Shown piece by piece: positions 34,534 to 48,113 of a stretch of 64,000 bases of DNA (position 1 is its first letter; each line of letters starts with the position of its first letter). A model generated the notes under the pieces. It searched no databases, was not told the origin of the DNA, and saw nothing but the letters and a program-made list of their open reading frames with translations. The stretch spans positions 19,688,373-19,752,372 of the forward strand of contig OY720643.1 in assembly GCA_963169105.1 (NCBI GenBank), written 5' to 3'. A program made the translations under genes and the position numbers. Origin of the DNA: Ceriagrion tenellum. Taxonomy: Eukaryota; Arthropoda; Insecta; Odonata; Coenagrionidae.

Positions 34534-37500
34534 GATAAAACCTTGTGACATGCCTACTTTTGGAGTTAGAGTGGGCATCACTATCCGGCCTCTAGGTTAA
34601 CTCAGCAATTGCGTTAAGTCGCTCTTTTTAGGCGATATAAAAATTGATTCTAATTCTGTGAATTTCCATCCTGTTGGACAGTTTGGAAACTCTCCCCAGT
34701 CCTGAAGGCATCTTTTTTAACAGAGTTCGCCAGCTCTTTTTTTTAACTCAAGTTACTAAAAAATTCCCAAAGTAATGACTCAAAAATGAGGCAGAGTTCA
34801 GAACCCCAGGGAAGTGGACTTATCTTGCAGGATGCATGTCCTGATGCTCTTATCATTCAGCGAATAATTTCACCGTGTTTCCATATTCCTAAAAAAATGG
34901 TGAAATAAGAAGTCTGTAAATTGACAATGAACTCTATGTCTTCCATTCTGATCACGTTTACCCTGCCACATGGTAGCAGGTTGAGTTCCACCGGAAATTT
35001 CTTTCTCAGCCTTCCTATGAGCGTCGTGGTACGTGCCTTAGCGGCAAGGGTGAATCTCCGGAAATAATGGCGAAGAAGACTGACAGTATTAATTCTATTT
35101 TCACTTTTCATGGGGGAAACTTAATTCCTCCGAGCCCGTAGATTCATGATGGTCGAAAAATAAGAGTTTCTCTTGTAGATAATGTGAAATAACATCTTTT
35201 ATTTGCATCCAGCTTTGATTCAAAGTACCTACTCATGCATAAGAATAAAGTTAGAATTTCTTTTCTCTTTTATTTATTTGGATTAGAACATTTTAAACTA
35301 TTTTAAAAGTTTTATTGAATAACTTTTTTGAATAGTTTCCCAATAGATTTTATAACGAAGGCTACAATTTCTACTCAGCTGCAAATGACAGTGATTATCA
35401 CGTATTCTAAGATTTTATGATAACTCAAGCTTATCAGCAATTATGAAATATTAACGAGTGCTTGATATCCGGCTGAAAATCTTGATAATATGTAAATTCA
35501 TTTGTCAGAACGGAAATTCATATATCTTAAGCCTCGGTGGTGGTGGGTAACGTCCTCTCCTACTAATCAGTACGTCGCGTGCTCGCCTCCCTTGTGGATG
35601 GTTTTTTATCACCTTGAGAATGGTGGGTTCGCCAAACAAAATAAAGTAAATTAGCCATAATTATTCACTGAATTGTTGGCGTTACCGTAAAGTAAGGCCT
35701 TTTCTGAATGAACCATGACTGTAGCTGAGAAAAAAGTGATGCATAAGGATACTTTTGATGGGTATGCGCTGGAAATCTGGACATCTTTGATGCCCGTAGG
35801 AACACTACAAGCAATCTCATAGCTATTAGCCGATTGCCGTCGAGTTTTGAACGTATTTCTTGCGCCATCTGTATATAGTGCCAAGTATTATGGTTGAATG
35901 TACATTCAGGACTCTGGAATAAATATCATCTGGGTACATTCATTTTTTGCACACCGATATTGTTAAATTGCTATTAACGCATTAATCTTAACGGCGTTTC
36001 TTGCAACAAAGAAGGCTTGCAATGAGCTGACAAAGAGTGCTCCTGAGTCCCCTTAAAATGAGTTATCACGAAAAGTGCTCTTTACACGTGCGGCGGGGTA
36101 TTTTTGTTCCCTGAGTGAGCCTCAATATAATGGAATCATTACAAAACATCTTGAGCGGTGCTCTCTGAGGAAGAGACGGTATAAATTTCGTCGTCCTGTC
36201 TTACTTCTGCCGGCGAGTTCTCGCGGAGCATAATAATGTTTCCATTAACAGTCCGAGACGATGAAAAATGTTCGCAATGAAACGGCTCGAGAGACAGGGA
36301 CTGCATAGATGGATGTCCTCATTAACGAATGCGGCGAGAGGGAATTTTTCTTCGGGAAAGAGAAAAATATATATTTCAGGGACCGATAGTTCCCCGAGTC
36401 CGAGCATGAATCATTCTCACCTCGGTGATTCCGAGGAGGCGAAAAACACCCTTCAGCGGCGAGGGCCTTCGTTATGAGTTCAACGCCCGAGTCAAAATGG
36501 CTCCACAAAAATAACTCAGAAACTCCGCCTCGATTAAAATTTATGTTCCACTGAAACAAAGCCTTTTCCTTCCTCCCAGAAAAATTATTACCGACCACCT
36601 ACTGTAGTTTATGTAATTTTCAGCGGTCTTTACCAAGGTGCTGCAACCAAAGTCTATCTTATAGCGGTTTATGTATTAAAGAAATTACTACTTTCTGAAA
36701 GGTACCCAGGACCCGTGTTTTTCTTACCCGACTTTGCCCTTACCACACTAGTGGATTTTGCTACTCCTGAAAAAATAAGAGAATAAAATTGGGCGTTTTA
36801 TTAATTTATGTGACCATATATATGCTCCTTTTTTGCATCCTAGAAACCAGGCTTGTCGAATAACTTGACTGTCTAGAGCACTAAAAACTTTCATTTATCT
36901 TGATTGAATTCAGTTTGAGGAGCTATTTTATTCATAGCTGCAGCTGTTGCACTCCTTCTTACTTCCATATATTGACATGGGAGGATAAAGTTAAAGAATA
37001 AGAGGATTCCGAATATTTGACGATCGATAAATCACTTGATATATTTATTATGCCGAGGAAATGGGCGATTATGAGCAAACGCGACTGTGAAATGGGAAAA
37101 TTATCATTGTAGGCCGTATACTTTGCCTAAAATAATCGCGTACATAGGATATGTTATATCCCTTCTCTATCAATAGTCTATAGATGGTAGATGTGGCAAT
37201 GAAAGGGTTAAAATTGAGAAGTTTGAAAGGTCAATCATATCATTGCGGTTGTGTATAGGGTGATCTCATCCCTATTGCCTTGATAGCTCTTTCTCCAATA
37301 CTATTTTTCCTCTAAATTGTACGCTCACTTTCTTGTTTGTCATGACTGTATGAACCACGTAGACCTTTCCCCGGCAGTTTCCCTCCGTCAATCTTATCTT
37401 CTTTTTTCCCCTCAGGCTATACAACGAGTGATTCTATCTTCACGTAATTAAATGTGTCACTTTTACTCTTGGGTTTTAAAATCGCATTTAAAGGTAAGCT

Positions 37501-37605
37501 ATTGGCGTAGTATCCTGAACAGAAGAAGGCAGGCTGTTCTCTGTTGAGTGTTAATGTTTTGATTTGGAAATGATGAAAGATTTTTAGTAAGGTAAGAGAG
37601 GGAAA
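34534..37605. other. Unannotated stretch
   Basis: Mostly AT-rich, with a GC-richer block at 36,240-36,490. Open frames of up to 117 codons around 36,245-36,598 overlap on both strands without recognisable motifs. No gene called. Confidence 0.5.
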
Positions 37606-37609
37606 TAAT

Positions 37610-38090
37610 GGCTGAGTATGGTCCGGGAGTACATCAAGTAAGCTTCTTCTCTGGTTACAATCCTAGGATTAGTCTGCAACATTCTTCCACTTTATTTGAT
37701 ATTGGGTCAATATTTTCACTTCATTGTGCAATTTGCAACCTAGTTTCTTCATCTAATGTCCCATATAGTCCAGTCTAGGTCTGTTCCTCTGGCTTTTTCC
37801 CTCTACTGTACCTTCTAGTATGGTCTTAACCAAGCTATCGTGTCGGAGAATATGGCCAATCCAGGTGTTCCTTCTCTTATTTAACATTTTGAGTAGACAC
37901 CGTCTTTTCCCTATCCTTTTAAACACCTCGTTTGTGACTCTTGCCACTCAGGGTATTTTCAGCATTTTCCTATAGCACCACCCTTCAAGTGCCTCCATTC
38001 ATTCCTTCTCTCTCTTTCCAATTGTCCAGGTCTCACTACCATAGAGCAGAAGGCTTCATACAAAAGTCCTCAATAGTAATTTCCTAGCAA
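37610..38090 (-). pseudogene. LINE C-terminal fragment (RTE-like, best preserved)
   Basis: Minus strand: SLLLYGSETWTIGKREKEW, then EALEGWCYRKMLKIP. After a stop it continues in frame RVTNEVFKRIGKRRCLLKML, KRRNTWIGHILRHDSLVKTI and LEGTVEGKSQRNRPRLDYMG. This is the whole region between the reverse-transcriptase thumb and the C-terminus in RTE-like LINEs (SETWTI...WCYRRML...RVTNEEVxRRI...WIGHILRH...ILEGxVEGKxxRxRPR). The GRPR basic motif reads RNRPR. 5'-truncated, with stops. Confidence 0.8.
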
Positions 38091-40325
38091 GAGTTCGTAA
38101 ATGAAGCCATTGATTTTTGCGAAAAGAGGCGAACATGCAGTGTATTTATAAAAGGAACAAGTTTAAAAAAATGGTAGGGTAAACTGTGACTTTGCGGGAA
38201 GCAAGCGTTTGTGAAGGTTTTGGTGCCTTCATTCCGCTGCAATACCACGATTTGGTAAAAGTGCGTAATATTCTTGCTTTTGCTACTTATTTTTAGTTCC
38301 ATATGTCTGTAAAAAAAGCCAGCAGCATCAATCGCTTGTAAATCTGTGCCATATCACCTCTATTAGAATCTATAAGATAGCGGGATGTAAGAAATATCGA
38401 TCACATTCAACATGCAGACCGAAATACCTCGATCCACTCACCTACTAAGGGGCACATTAAGGTAAACGACCGAGAGAGGGCATTTCAGTTTACAGAAGCT
38501 CTTTCCTTTCGCTCACATACGTTCAAGGGAGTGGACCAGTCTCTGATTCGTTCAATATCCAATTCAAAGATGAAGATTATTGGTACGCCTAATCATTACA
38601 CATTTTCAGACCAATTTTTAACTTGCTCTTACTTGGGAAACGAAATGAAAAGGCTCAAAGTTTCACAGAAAATTTACTTAGAACGACCGTGTCGTCGTTT
38701 ATTCAACATTACTAGGTGTCATAAACGATGCGAGTCCATTTTACTGTCAGGGTTTATCAATCTGCGTACTTTTGTAAATACCTTAACCTCAAATTACATT
38801 GGAAAAATCTTCAAATATCTTCTCTAAGCAATAATTGTGGAACTTAAATTCTTTAGTGTTTCAAGTGAGTTTAAAATGCAGTTGATGAAATGCTACGTAA
38901 TTTAAAACAGGCCTCTGGAAGATAAATGGCAAGAATACATCATGGATGCATATTGGTTGTATTCACAATTTACGGTTTTATGTATCCAATTTTGCTTTTG
39001 CATGATGTATTGAGCTGGAAATTTATATCATTCCTGGTGGGTACATTTCAAATACCTAATATTCAATGGGTTCTATTTTCCCTTTAATTTGTAAAATGTC
39101 AGTATATTCTTCTTTTCAATCTAGAGAATGTCCATATTGTATGCAATGGTCATTTTACGGGCACTACGGAATTTTACTACATTGCAAAAATGGGCATTAC
39201 TGAATTGCGTTCCCTTCTTGGATTTCTCTCGGCATTTAACATCCCCTTATCATGCTACGTCCAGGTAAATGACAGTCTCCAAATAATCTTATTTTTTCCT
39301 CCCTGACATGCTCAACCACCGTTGCTTTTTCTTCCTCATTCCTATTCAAGAGTCATACCCTGTGCTCTGGTAAAATTAACGTCCACTAGGCCTCGAAACT
39401 TCTGTGCTCAATTATACCTGGTGTTGATATGTCATCTCGTTGAAACGCATTGTCATCCTTGCCGCTCTATCAAATGATGAATAGGTCCATGGGCACTTTT
39501 TTGTGCAGTCCTGCACATGATTTTCTCGTGTGTCATATTTGATAGGGCACAAATATTTTGTATTACTCATCTCTTACGCGCTTGAACTCGTATGTCCTTA
39601 GGCAACGTATAATATACCTATAGTGAATGTAACTTTTAGCGAACGATAATCTCGTTCTTAGAAATTCTTTCAGGGGTAGGAATAGACCTTGGAAGAGTAC
39701 TAGAAACGCTCATAAACAAGATGATGTCGAGCATCACTTTGTTGTTCCCTGTCTAAAGTGCTCGGGAGTTTCCCGCTATTTTATGCCAAGCATCTTTCGT
39801 TTTACTCCTCCACTATGAGAATTTCATGACTTGATGCTGATTTATCATAATAAAATACCATTTTTATGCTGTCTATGAGTTTCTCAAATTCATTCTCCAC
39901 AAATTCCTACCTTTCGACCTACTCCTCGGGGCGATATGACCGTTTGCCTAAAGCTGTTCACGAAATTGCAAGGAACGCGCTGACCCGGTTACGAAATGTC
40001 GCGTGTACGAATTGTTCTCTCACGAGAGGTTGGGTAGAAAATAGTCGGGTCCGATTCCACGTGAATCAATTTTACCCCACGTCTGGGATGTTTTTTAAAG
40101 TTTTTTTAAAAACTATTATCCAATACCAAATATAAATGCCAAAAATAACGCTGTGATTAATTATTTTCTTACAGATTGGACCACATGTGCATTGCGCAGG
40201 TTTGTTGGGCGAAATGACTAGCAGTGATGTGGCTATTACAATGTATTTAGTATTAGAATTCTAGTATATACTTTGCGTATAAATTACGTATAGTCCCCAT
40301 ACCTAGAGTTTAAAATACGTAATGC
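38091..40325. other. Unannotated stretch
   Basis: AT-rich; no recognised gene, RNA or repeat. Confidence 0.55.
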
Positions 40326-40326
40326 C

Positions 40327-40525
40327 TAAGGTAGTTTGAGCTAAATATCATTTCATCCAGAAATCAATGAAGTTGGTCGCGTTTTAAAGAAAAATACCTC
40401 ACCCTTCTGATGATAACAAAATATCAGCCCCTTACCGAATTACTTTCCGATATATTTGACGAAAGATACTAAACCTTTTACATGGAAAACGGTACATGTA
40501 TGCACTACAGAGAAGTATTATTTAA
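40327..40525 (+). repeat. Old interspersed repeat, copy 3
   Basis: Starts TAAGGTAGTTTGAGCTAAAT and continues through CAGAAATCAATGAAGTTGGT, TTTTAAAGAAAAATACCTCA and CATGGAAAACGGTACATGTA. It is the most complete plus-strand copy of the family also found at 47,963-48,113 and, inverted, at 3,181-3,380 and 34,378-34,533. Confidence 0.65.
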
Positions 40526-41679
40526 AATATCAGGAATTTAACCCCTATATCATGTCAAAAGCCATCAATGTGTAGATTTTATGTTTTCTCAACTATTTTC
40601 GAATATTAATCATATTTTCACTGCAGTAATTTTTTCAGGATTAAAAGAGACTTTCTGATGTGGAGTTTCAAACGTACCGCGCGAAAAAATGAGCCAAGCT
40701 AAAGACTTAAGTGGTTATTATTATTTAATTACTTAGAATTTAGTCATATCAAAGTATATTATTGCCCCATTAATAATTCAATATTTTAGTCATGCTTCCT
40801 ACAGCGGCAGAAATTAAAACGTATAATTCAAATATGGTCTCAGTTATGATAAGGGTTCTATTTCGCACCAATTAAACTAAGACTAGTGAATTTGCTAAAT
40901 TTGCAGGAGGACCGCGACCGGTGAGGGATATGTATTATTTTGGCTTGCAAAAAAGAATGGAAAATTAGATGTTCCCGACTGATTTACTGCTAGTCCTACA
41001 TGCTGCGTAACAAACACTACCATTAAAACAACGAAGTGCATGGCGCTGAACTTCACAATTTATGCATGTAACGTGACTCCCATTGTTGAAAGGCTATATT
41101 TTTCCTATTGTGTTGCATTAGGAAATAAGATTTGCATTCACTATTTCCGCGAGGTGCTGCGAGATCAGAGTTTCTCTTTTTTTCTCTTTCAGTTCAGCTT
41201 TAGTCGATGAGTCACGTTCGTTGCTCGTGCTTCATTTTTGTTTGCCTCCTGGAATTCCCCGTTGATTGCATTCCCTCCCCGTTCCCTCCCCTCTCGCGTT
41301 CTTGCTAAAACTCCGAGCCCGCGCACTCCCCAACGACGAAGTTTGAATGGCGACTCATTACGTATTCTCCCCTCAGAGATAATTCAGTATCTCACAAGAA
41401 AGGAGAAAAAAATGCGCGCTCTGGGCACGATGGACTTCCTGGGAAGTAGTTGACAATTTCTTAGTGCCCGCGAACTGCTTCTCGAACAACAGGAGGGGAT
41501 GTACGCATTAGAGGCGGCGGGGGGAAGAAGCATAGGACCTACTTTCAGAGGAAAAGGGATTGCGGGCCAAAATGTGGCATAAGTTCGATGTAGACTACCA
41601 GCGACGTGATTATCGCCCATGGATAGGTCCTTAAAACTTGCGAAACCATTTCGAGAAAACATTTACAGTAATAAATAAG
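40526..41679. other. Unannotated stretch
   Basis: AT-rich to 41,150; 41,240-41,560 is GC-richer. No gene recognised. Confidence 0.55.
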
Positions 41680-42204
41680 CATTGACGCTGATAAAGGTAT
41701 GAGATCAATTTACATTTCTATTTTGAATACAGAAAATCTGCGGTTTTGTTTGAAACTATGTTGAATGAAAAAATAAATATCACCATAGACTTAAAAATTG
41801 TATTTCTCCACCAATTCCTAATTTCACTACTCTTAGGTATAACGTAATTAAATATGACCACCAACTGAAGGGATCACACCTCCGCAAATATCAGGAGGCA
41901 ATGAAACAGCTTGCATTTTTAGCGCAAAAAAATATTCATTGAATTCTTGTAAAGTATGAACTTGATTGTTTAATCACCAGTTTAAATATGACACGTAAAT
42001 TTTCCATGAAAATATCGGATCTTTAAACATAAGTCGAACGCTATATTTTAGTAAAAAACAAATATCGTCAGCAAATGACGGAAAATGTAGGTAATCACGG
42101 CAAAAACAAATGGTTTACGAATAAGTGAGAAAATAAAATTCATTATGAACAGGTATTCCTAGTAACATTGGTTTTACAAAATTATGAATGATTTCAAGTA
42201 AGCT
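41680..42204 (+). repeat. Left arm of a large inverted repeat (~525 bp)
   Basis: Outer end CATTGACGCTGATAAA; the arm matches the reverse complement of 43,506-44,031 along its full length with scattered substitutions and small gaps. Examples are GCGGTTTT, CTCCACCAATTCCTAATTTC, ACTGAAGGGATCACACCTCC, TTTAATCACCAGTTTAAATA and GAACAGGTATTCCTAG. The arms are equal in length (525 and 526 bp). No coding frame. Confidence 0.85.
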
Positions 42205-42654
42205 TTTTATGATCCAGAGAATCAAAACCAAAAGCAATTATTTATTTTTTCCTCAATTTGTGATCATGGCACTGTTTGAGGAGTTGTTTCTAAAGGTTGC
42301 ACTATTTCAGGAGGCGGCTTAGAAGGATCAATCTGAGTGAAGACACTTATTCCACACTCTCGCCTCCTTTCATTCAAAAATGAAACGCGTATAAAAATCA
42401 TAGCACCATAATGGGTGCATGAAAAGATTAGAAATTTTCCACAGATTAGGACAAGCTCAGTCAGATTTCCAGATTTCGGAGTACTGCATCTTCTACAGGA
42501 CGGATCATATATATGTCGTTGTCAGGACACCCGTGTCGCAATTAAAATGGTTCTCATGTGTGGAAACATGCGATTTTTTATCCATCCATAAATCTCATTT
42601 CCCGTGCAAACTTGTCGAAATATCCTGAATTTTTAGCGTAGCTATCATCAGGAC

Positions 42655-42990
42655 TGGATACATCTACATTTGCATAATGCCTCGCGAGTCGCCGCATGGG
42701 CGTGTGGCAGGGGGTGTTAGGTCACTAGCCGTGGAAAGATGTAAATTTTTGGCAGGTGAAATGGTGACATGTGTTATAGGAGTGTATTTTGTGGAGCTCA
42801 ATTTTTATTGTGATCGTTTATTGTGCGCGGAATGAATGAGTTTTTGTACATATCTCTTTGGCAGTATATCTCTCTTATTTTATCGCATCTGTCTGACCTA
42901 GAGATGTAGTAAGGAGTAATGATGAATTTCTTTGCGTCGCTCTGAAAAAGATAGGATGTGAAAGAGGATGCAAGAGACTTCAAGAGTGCA
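42655..42990 (-). mobile_element. LINE 3' end inside the inverted-repeat loop
   Basis: It begins (on the plus strand) with CATCTACATTTGCATAATGC, the complement of the GATGTA tail. On the minus strand it encodes KIREIYCQRDMYKNSFIPRT near 42,830-42,900, equivalent to KIREIDCRTDRFKMSFFPRT in the better copy. Its 3' UTR is of the same type as 3,950-4,239. 5'-truncated. It lies in the loop between the arms 41,680-42,204 and 43,506-44,031. Confidence 0.7.
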
Positions 42991-43505
42991 CGTAGAGCTG
43001 ACTAGAACATTTCATGTCGTGTGTTTCAGGTTTATAAGGAGGATACTTAGTGCAGGAAAAATGCAAAAAAATGTACCCTAACCTTAATTTTTCTGAATTT
43101 CGTTTCTTTAAGCTGCCCTGTCATTACTTATGCTTGAAAGCTTATGCGTAAAAATAGTTTGAAATCAATATGAATAGGAAACATTCGGTTCAATGCACCA
43201 TACGAGGAAGTATAGTGTTGTTAACTTGGTGACTGTTGCGAATCTTTCTTTTAATGGATGAACTTTTCTTTTTAACGAAATATTAACGAAAAGAGGATTG
43301 ATCATTTGTAATAACAATAATTGTATTATGTATATATAAACCGATCCTTAAAAATACAAATAATTAATTATACATGCTTATGTATTTAGTACAGCGCTTA
43401 AAATTTAGGCATGACATATATCTTAGTTACCTTAATTATTTGTACCACCGGCATATACTCCATTGAGTTTCTAACTTTGCAGGCTTAAGCTTTCGCTTTT
43501 CAACT

Positions 43506-44031
43506 AGCTTATTTAAAATCATTCATAATTCAGTATTGCTAGGAATACCTGTTCATAATGAATTTTGTTTCCTCACCATTCATGCTTATTCGTAAACAAT
43601 TTGTCTTTTGTGATTATCTGCATTTTCCGTCATTTTCTGACGATATTTGTATTTTAATAACTTATAGCATTCGACATATGTTAGAAGATCCGTTATTTTC
43701 ATAGAAAATTTACGTCTCATATTTAAACTGGTGATTAAACAATCAAGTTCATACTTCACAAGAATTTAATGAATATCTTTTTGAGCTAGAAATGCAAGTT
43801 TTTTCATTGCCCCCTGATATTTACGGAGGTGTGATCCCTTCAGTTGGTGGTCAAGTTTAGCTACATGTTAAACCTAAGAGCAGTGAAATTAGGAATTGGT
43901 GGAGGAATACAATTTTTCAGTCTATGGTGATATCTATTTTTTTCATTCAACAAGGTTTCAAGTAAAACCGCAGATTTTCTGTATTCACAATCGAAATGTA
44001 AATTAACCTCATACATTTATCAGTGTCAATG
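43506..44031 (-). repeat. Right arm of a large inverted repeat (~525 bp)
   Basis: Reverse complement of 41,680-42,204 with moderate divergence, ending at its outer edge in ATCAGTGTCAATG. The shared inner edge is AATTATGAATGATTT.AA.TAAGCT. No target-site duplication is evident next to the outer ends. Confidence 0.85.
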
Positions 44032-47000
44032 TTGCATCAGAAATAGGAAATAAATTTGCTATTTTCGAGTAAATTTTAAAAAAGAAACTTTATCCTGATG
44101 GAAAAGCCTCGTATTAGGAGTGTAGGATGAATGTATTTACAAAATGCTTTAGCCTAGCAAAATGCCATCGCTAACAAAGGTCTTCTAACTGGATTTATTG
44201 AATCAGTAAATGGATGACCTATTTCCCTTAAAAAAACGAGGGCGTCACGTTACTCTCATTAGCGTGTCTGGTTTCGAAATAGTCGTCCATGTATTGCGAT
44301 TGGCAATCGTCCCAAGCAAAAGCAAACAAGGAGGTCCTCGATTAAGACGGATGGCATTCGCCTAAAAGGGGCTCTCTCAAACACCAAGCGGGTTCAATTC
44401 CGAACTTGTTGAACTTTAAAAGCCTGGCGGTGGGTGCCAAAAACAGAGTGCCCTGTCGAAAAGAAATCACCTGAAGGATCCGGAAAAAAATGGGACGGGC
44501 CGGTCACGCCAAAGTATATTTATATGGCTCGTGGAGAGCACGCGTGGCAATGTTGTTGGTCGGTCATTGAGAGTTTCACCGGTCACCACAGTAGGCAATG
44601 CGGTCGCCCGGTCAAGGGACAGTGGAGAACGAATGTAGAGTTTTCACTTGATTGGTTCCTGACATTTGGGTTTTCCTCTCATTGCTGTAATGACCGGAAT
44701 GTACAATATGTATGCCAGGAGAAGTTATTGATGAGCGGAGGTGGAGAGATTTTTTCAGATCGACGTACTATGAGATATAACTTAAACATTTTCCATTGTA
44801 CACAGAATTAATTATCATAGTTTATGTGCGTAATAAACCAGAAGAATTTCATGTAATCATAAAAAGTAATGCCCTTACTATCTACGTGAACATGCTTTGT
44901 GTTGTCGATGATTGATTTTTTCCCATTGAAAAGGCTGTGATTCGTGCATTAGACTGCTATTGAACAGGGAAAAAGAAGTTGGTATTAACTTAGAAGTTAT
45001 ATCTGATCCATCGCTCCTCATAATTGAGTAGGTATAGAGATAATTTTTATCACCTCTCGATATTCCATTGTTATTATTTAATATTGAAATTAAACATATT
45101 GTATAAATTATTTTATTTAGTATTCAACTGTAATGGAAGCGGCCCTTCAAGCCTTATAAATCATGGTATTTTAGCCAAACGTGAGATAAACTCGCTGACG
45201 TATTCTCCGTCTGCATTCGAAAATATCCAAACCAAATGGTATCGTACTCTAAGTCGCGATGATAGAATTAGTCAGCGAATTTTCATTCGTCTTTTTGGAG
45301 ATTTAAAAAACTGAATTTAGTCCACTGGAGAGGATAAGATTGAATTGGAGGCGTTCGTTTTGAGGGTACGGAGAAGAACTGGAGTGTTTGACAGAAGTAT
45401 AGAACAATTCAGAATTTTTGAGCATGAGAGATTCAGGAGAAATTCTGTCGGAAGAAGAAATGTAAGAAATCAACAGGAGGAGTGGAGAAGCAATAGGAGC
45501 TAAAAAGGGCAGATGGTATTTCTATCATCTTAAAAGTTAGGAGTGTTTTGGGCGTGCGGGGAAGGAGAAAAAAGGTAATTGGCTAGTGAATATCATTTGT
45601 GAGAAATATTATTCCCTAATTAAAGAGCAAGCGATGTAAATAATTGGGATCCTGCGGCCATATTATGTAGAGTGGAAGTTTTTCTGTATTTATTCAAAGC
45701 TTCTGTAATCGATATATGACCAGTAAATTATTTGATATTCCAACAGCAATGGCCCTAGTCTTTAACTTCTTATTTAGATCTCAGTTAGCCATCACGTACC
45801 AAGTTTAGTTATGAGAAAAGGAATATTCCCGTCGAATGTAGTGGTTAGGCGATATATGAAATTTAAAACCATGAAAATGTTTTATGAAGTTCCTCAAGAA
45901 GCCGACCAATGTATTGCTAATTATATGGACTCATGTTACTTGTTGGAGAACGCTATATCTAGATTGCACGTTTTGTGGGGAGAAACTGGAAAAATTTCCC
46001 CCCGGGAAAAGTCATATCAGAGAACTGGTTATTTGTGGGGTGGGGGACTTTATTTTGCGCCTTATATTTTCCGGTGAAATGGCCGACATGTCTCATTTCT
46101 TTTTAAATAGTTATCCGAAGGATCTGTCGTTGCCTTGTGACGTTTAGCAAACTCCGCAATATGCCAGACGCCCTCACTTATTTCGACGGAACAAGACTCC
46201 GATAGTGGAGAAATTACGGCCTTCCTGTGTCACGAAATGGTTCGCCTAGCGAACAAAATCGTAAATACAAATGAAAAGGACTTGTTTTCCGCACTTTATC
46301 CTCCCAGCCCTCTGGGATAAACGCAATTTTATGTTCTTCGTGCTACGGCTTTTCCCCACCCCTCCTCTGAAGTTAAGACTAGACCTCCAAACGATTCCAG
46401 CCTTGCAGGATTTGCCTGTCGCCATCATAGCGATAGACCTGGACTTCATTATTGCCATCGCTATAACCGATCATTACATAGGTCTTTTGATTCTATTATA
46501 TTCCTGAATTGCCTCGCACCCGTTGTCATATCTTTAAGACTCAAAATATTCCCATTCTTAGGAGTCTCTTCCTGCTCATACACCCACGAGTTTCCCGATC
46601 TACCTCCTACTCTCACACTATTTACAATATCTATTATTATTTTTTTATCTACTGCTTAAGGTCTGAATGGAGGTTTGATAAAATACTACATGATTTTTGC
46701 ATGTTAAAAGTCGTATCTACTGATAGTACTAGTTTCTTCGTCCTAGCGTGCGACATACTCTTTTTCATCTCTGTCCATCGAAACATATTCTCTTTCTTCT
46801 CCTTTCCAGTTCACTCAAAATCCTCCACTCAAATACAGCCTTAAACAACCCTTTGTCCCTATATATTTTTTTAATCATTTTTGGGCAATTATCTGTTTAT
46901 TATGGCAGGTGCCTATATGATGAATAGTTAAAATTAAACTTTCATCCGTTTGCCTAAACGCTGTAAAGTAAAAATCAGACTGAATTCCGAAGTAGGGAAG

Positions 47001-47960
47001 GTTATTGTGTTAAATTATACCATTTGGGATTCCTCAAGTACCCTGCACTGTCACAAATGGGAAAAATGAAGCAATGTGTCAGGTTATTTTTTCAATTGCA
47101 AAAATTACCACCATGAACCAATTGTGCACGTTGCTTTGGCCTTTCATTTCTGGGGGATTCGAGTGTCTTTTTATTTACTGCCCAACCGTGTGCCCGACCA
47201 GGTGTTCGCATTCGTAAGGACGACGAAAGAAACGTCATGCACAGAATGCACCCGTGCGTCGCGACGCCGTCAATTACCTCCGAAGTCGGATTGGAACAGT
47301 TGGCGTGACGATTTTATAGCGCCGTGCTAAACTTCCGCCGGCTCGATAACAGAGATCCTCCCCCCGATACGATGTTACCGATTTTCTAAATGGCTCCCGT
47401 CGTGTCACACATGAGTCCCACGTCACACGATCGGAGCATTTCGCTTTCATCATTCTTTTCTTATTTTCCATATCTTATCTCCTGATAAGTACTTCAGGTG
47501 GTTGGATGCGGTAACCATGGGTTATTAAAAACACAGTTTCGAAAAAATTTTCTACTTACACGAAGTTCTACGAGGACCACTTTTTATTTCAGTTGGTGAC
47601 CAGGGCTAGTTGGGTACCCTTTTGTCTTTTGAATTTTCTATTTTTATCTGTAACTGTGTACAGTGAAACAACTTTGCTAGCATATGGAAACACTATTCAT
47701 CTACTGTAAATGGTAACGTTTTGTAGAAAATCATCGTTAATAATGTTTTGAAAAAATCTTTCCTAAAGCATTAAACGTGTACCTATTTGGGGCAAGTTGG
47801 TACTCTGCTCGGGGAACGTTCGTACAAATGTACATGGGCTCTCAGGATCGATGATGAAACGTTTACCGTGGTATAAAGTTTCTTTTAGCCTAACATGTTT
47901 GAAATCCCTCACAAGTGACTATAGTCATCATTATTGCTGTTACCGCTGGTCCAATCAATT
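44032..47960. other. Unannotated stretch
   Basis: Mixed AT-rich DNA with GC-richer patches at 44,340-44,640 and 47,210-47,430. The open frames (up to 125 codons at 44,434-44,811) have no motifs I recognise. Confidence 0.5.
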
Positions 47961-47962
47961 TC

Positions 47963-48113
47963 CTAAAGATAGTTTGAGCGAAATATTATTTTACCTAGAA
48001 ATCAATGAATTTGGTCTCATTTTAAAGAAAATTATATCACCCTTCATTGACATAAAATTCAACCCCTTACCACATTACTTTCCGAGATGTTTGCCAAATA
48101 TTTTTTAAAGAAT
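47963..48113 (+). repeat. Old interspersed repeat, copy 4
   Basis: TAAAGATAGTTTGAGCGAAA, ACCTAGAAATCAATGAATTT, GGTCTCATTTTAAAGAAAAT and CACCCTTC match copies 1 to 3. It stops at about CCAAATATTTTTTAAAGAAT. Confidence 0.6.
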
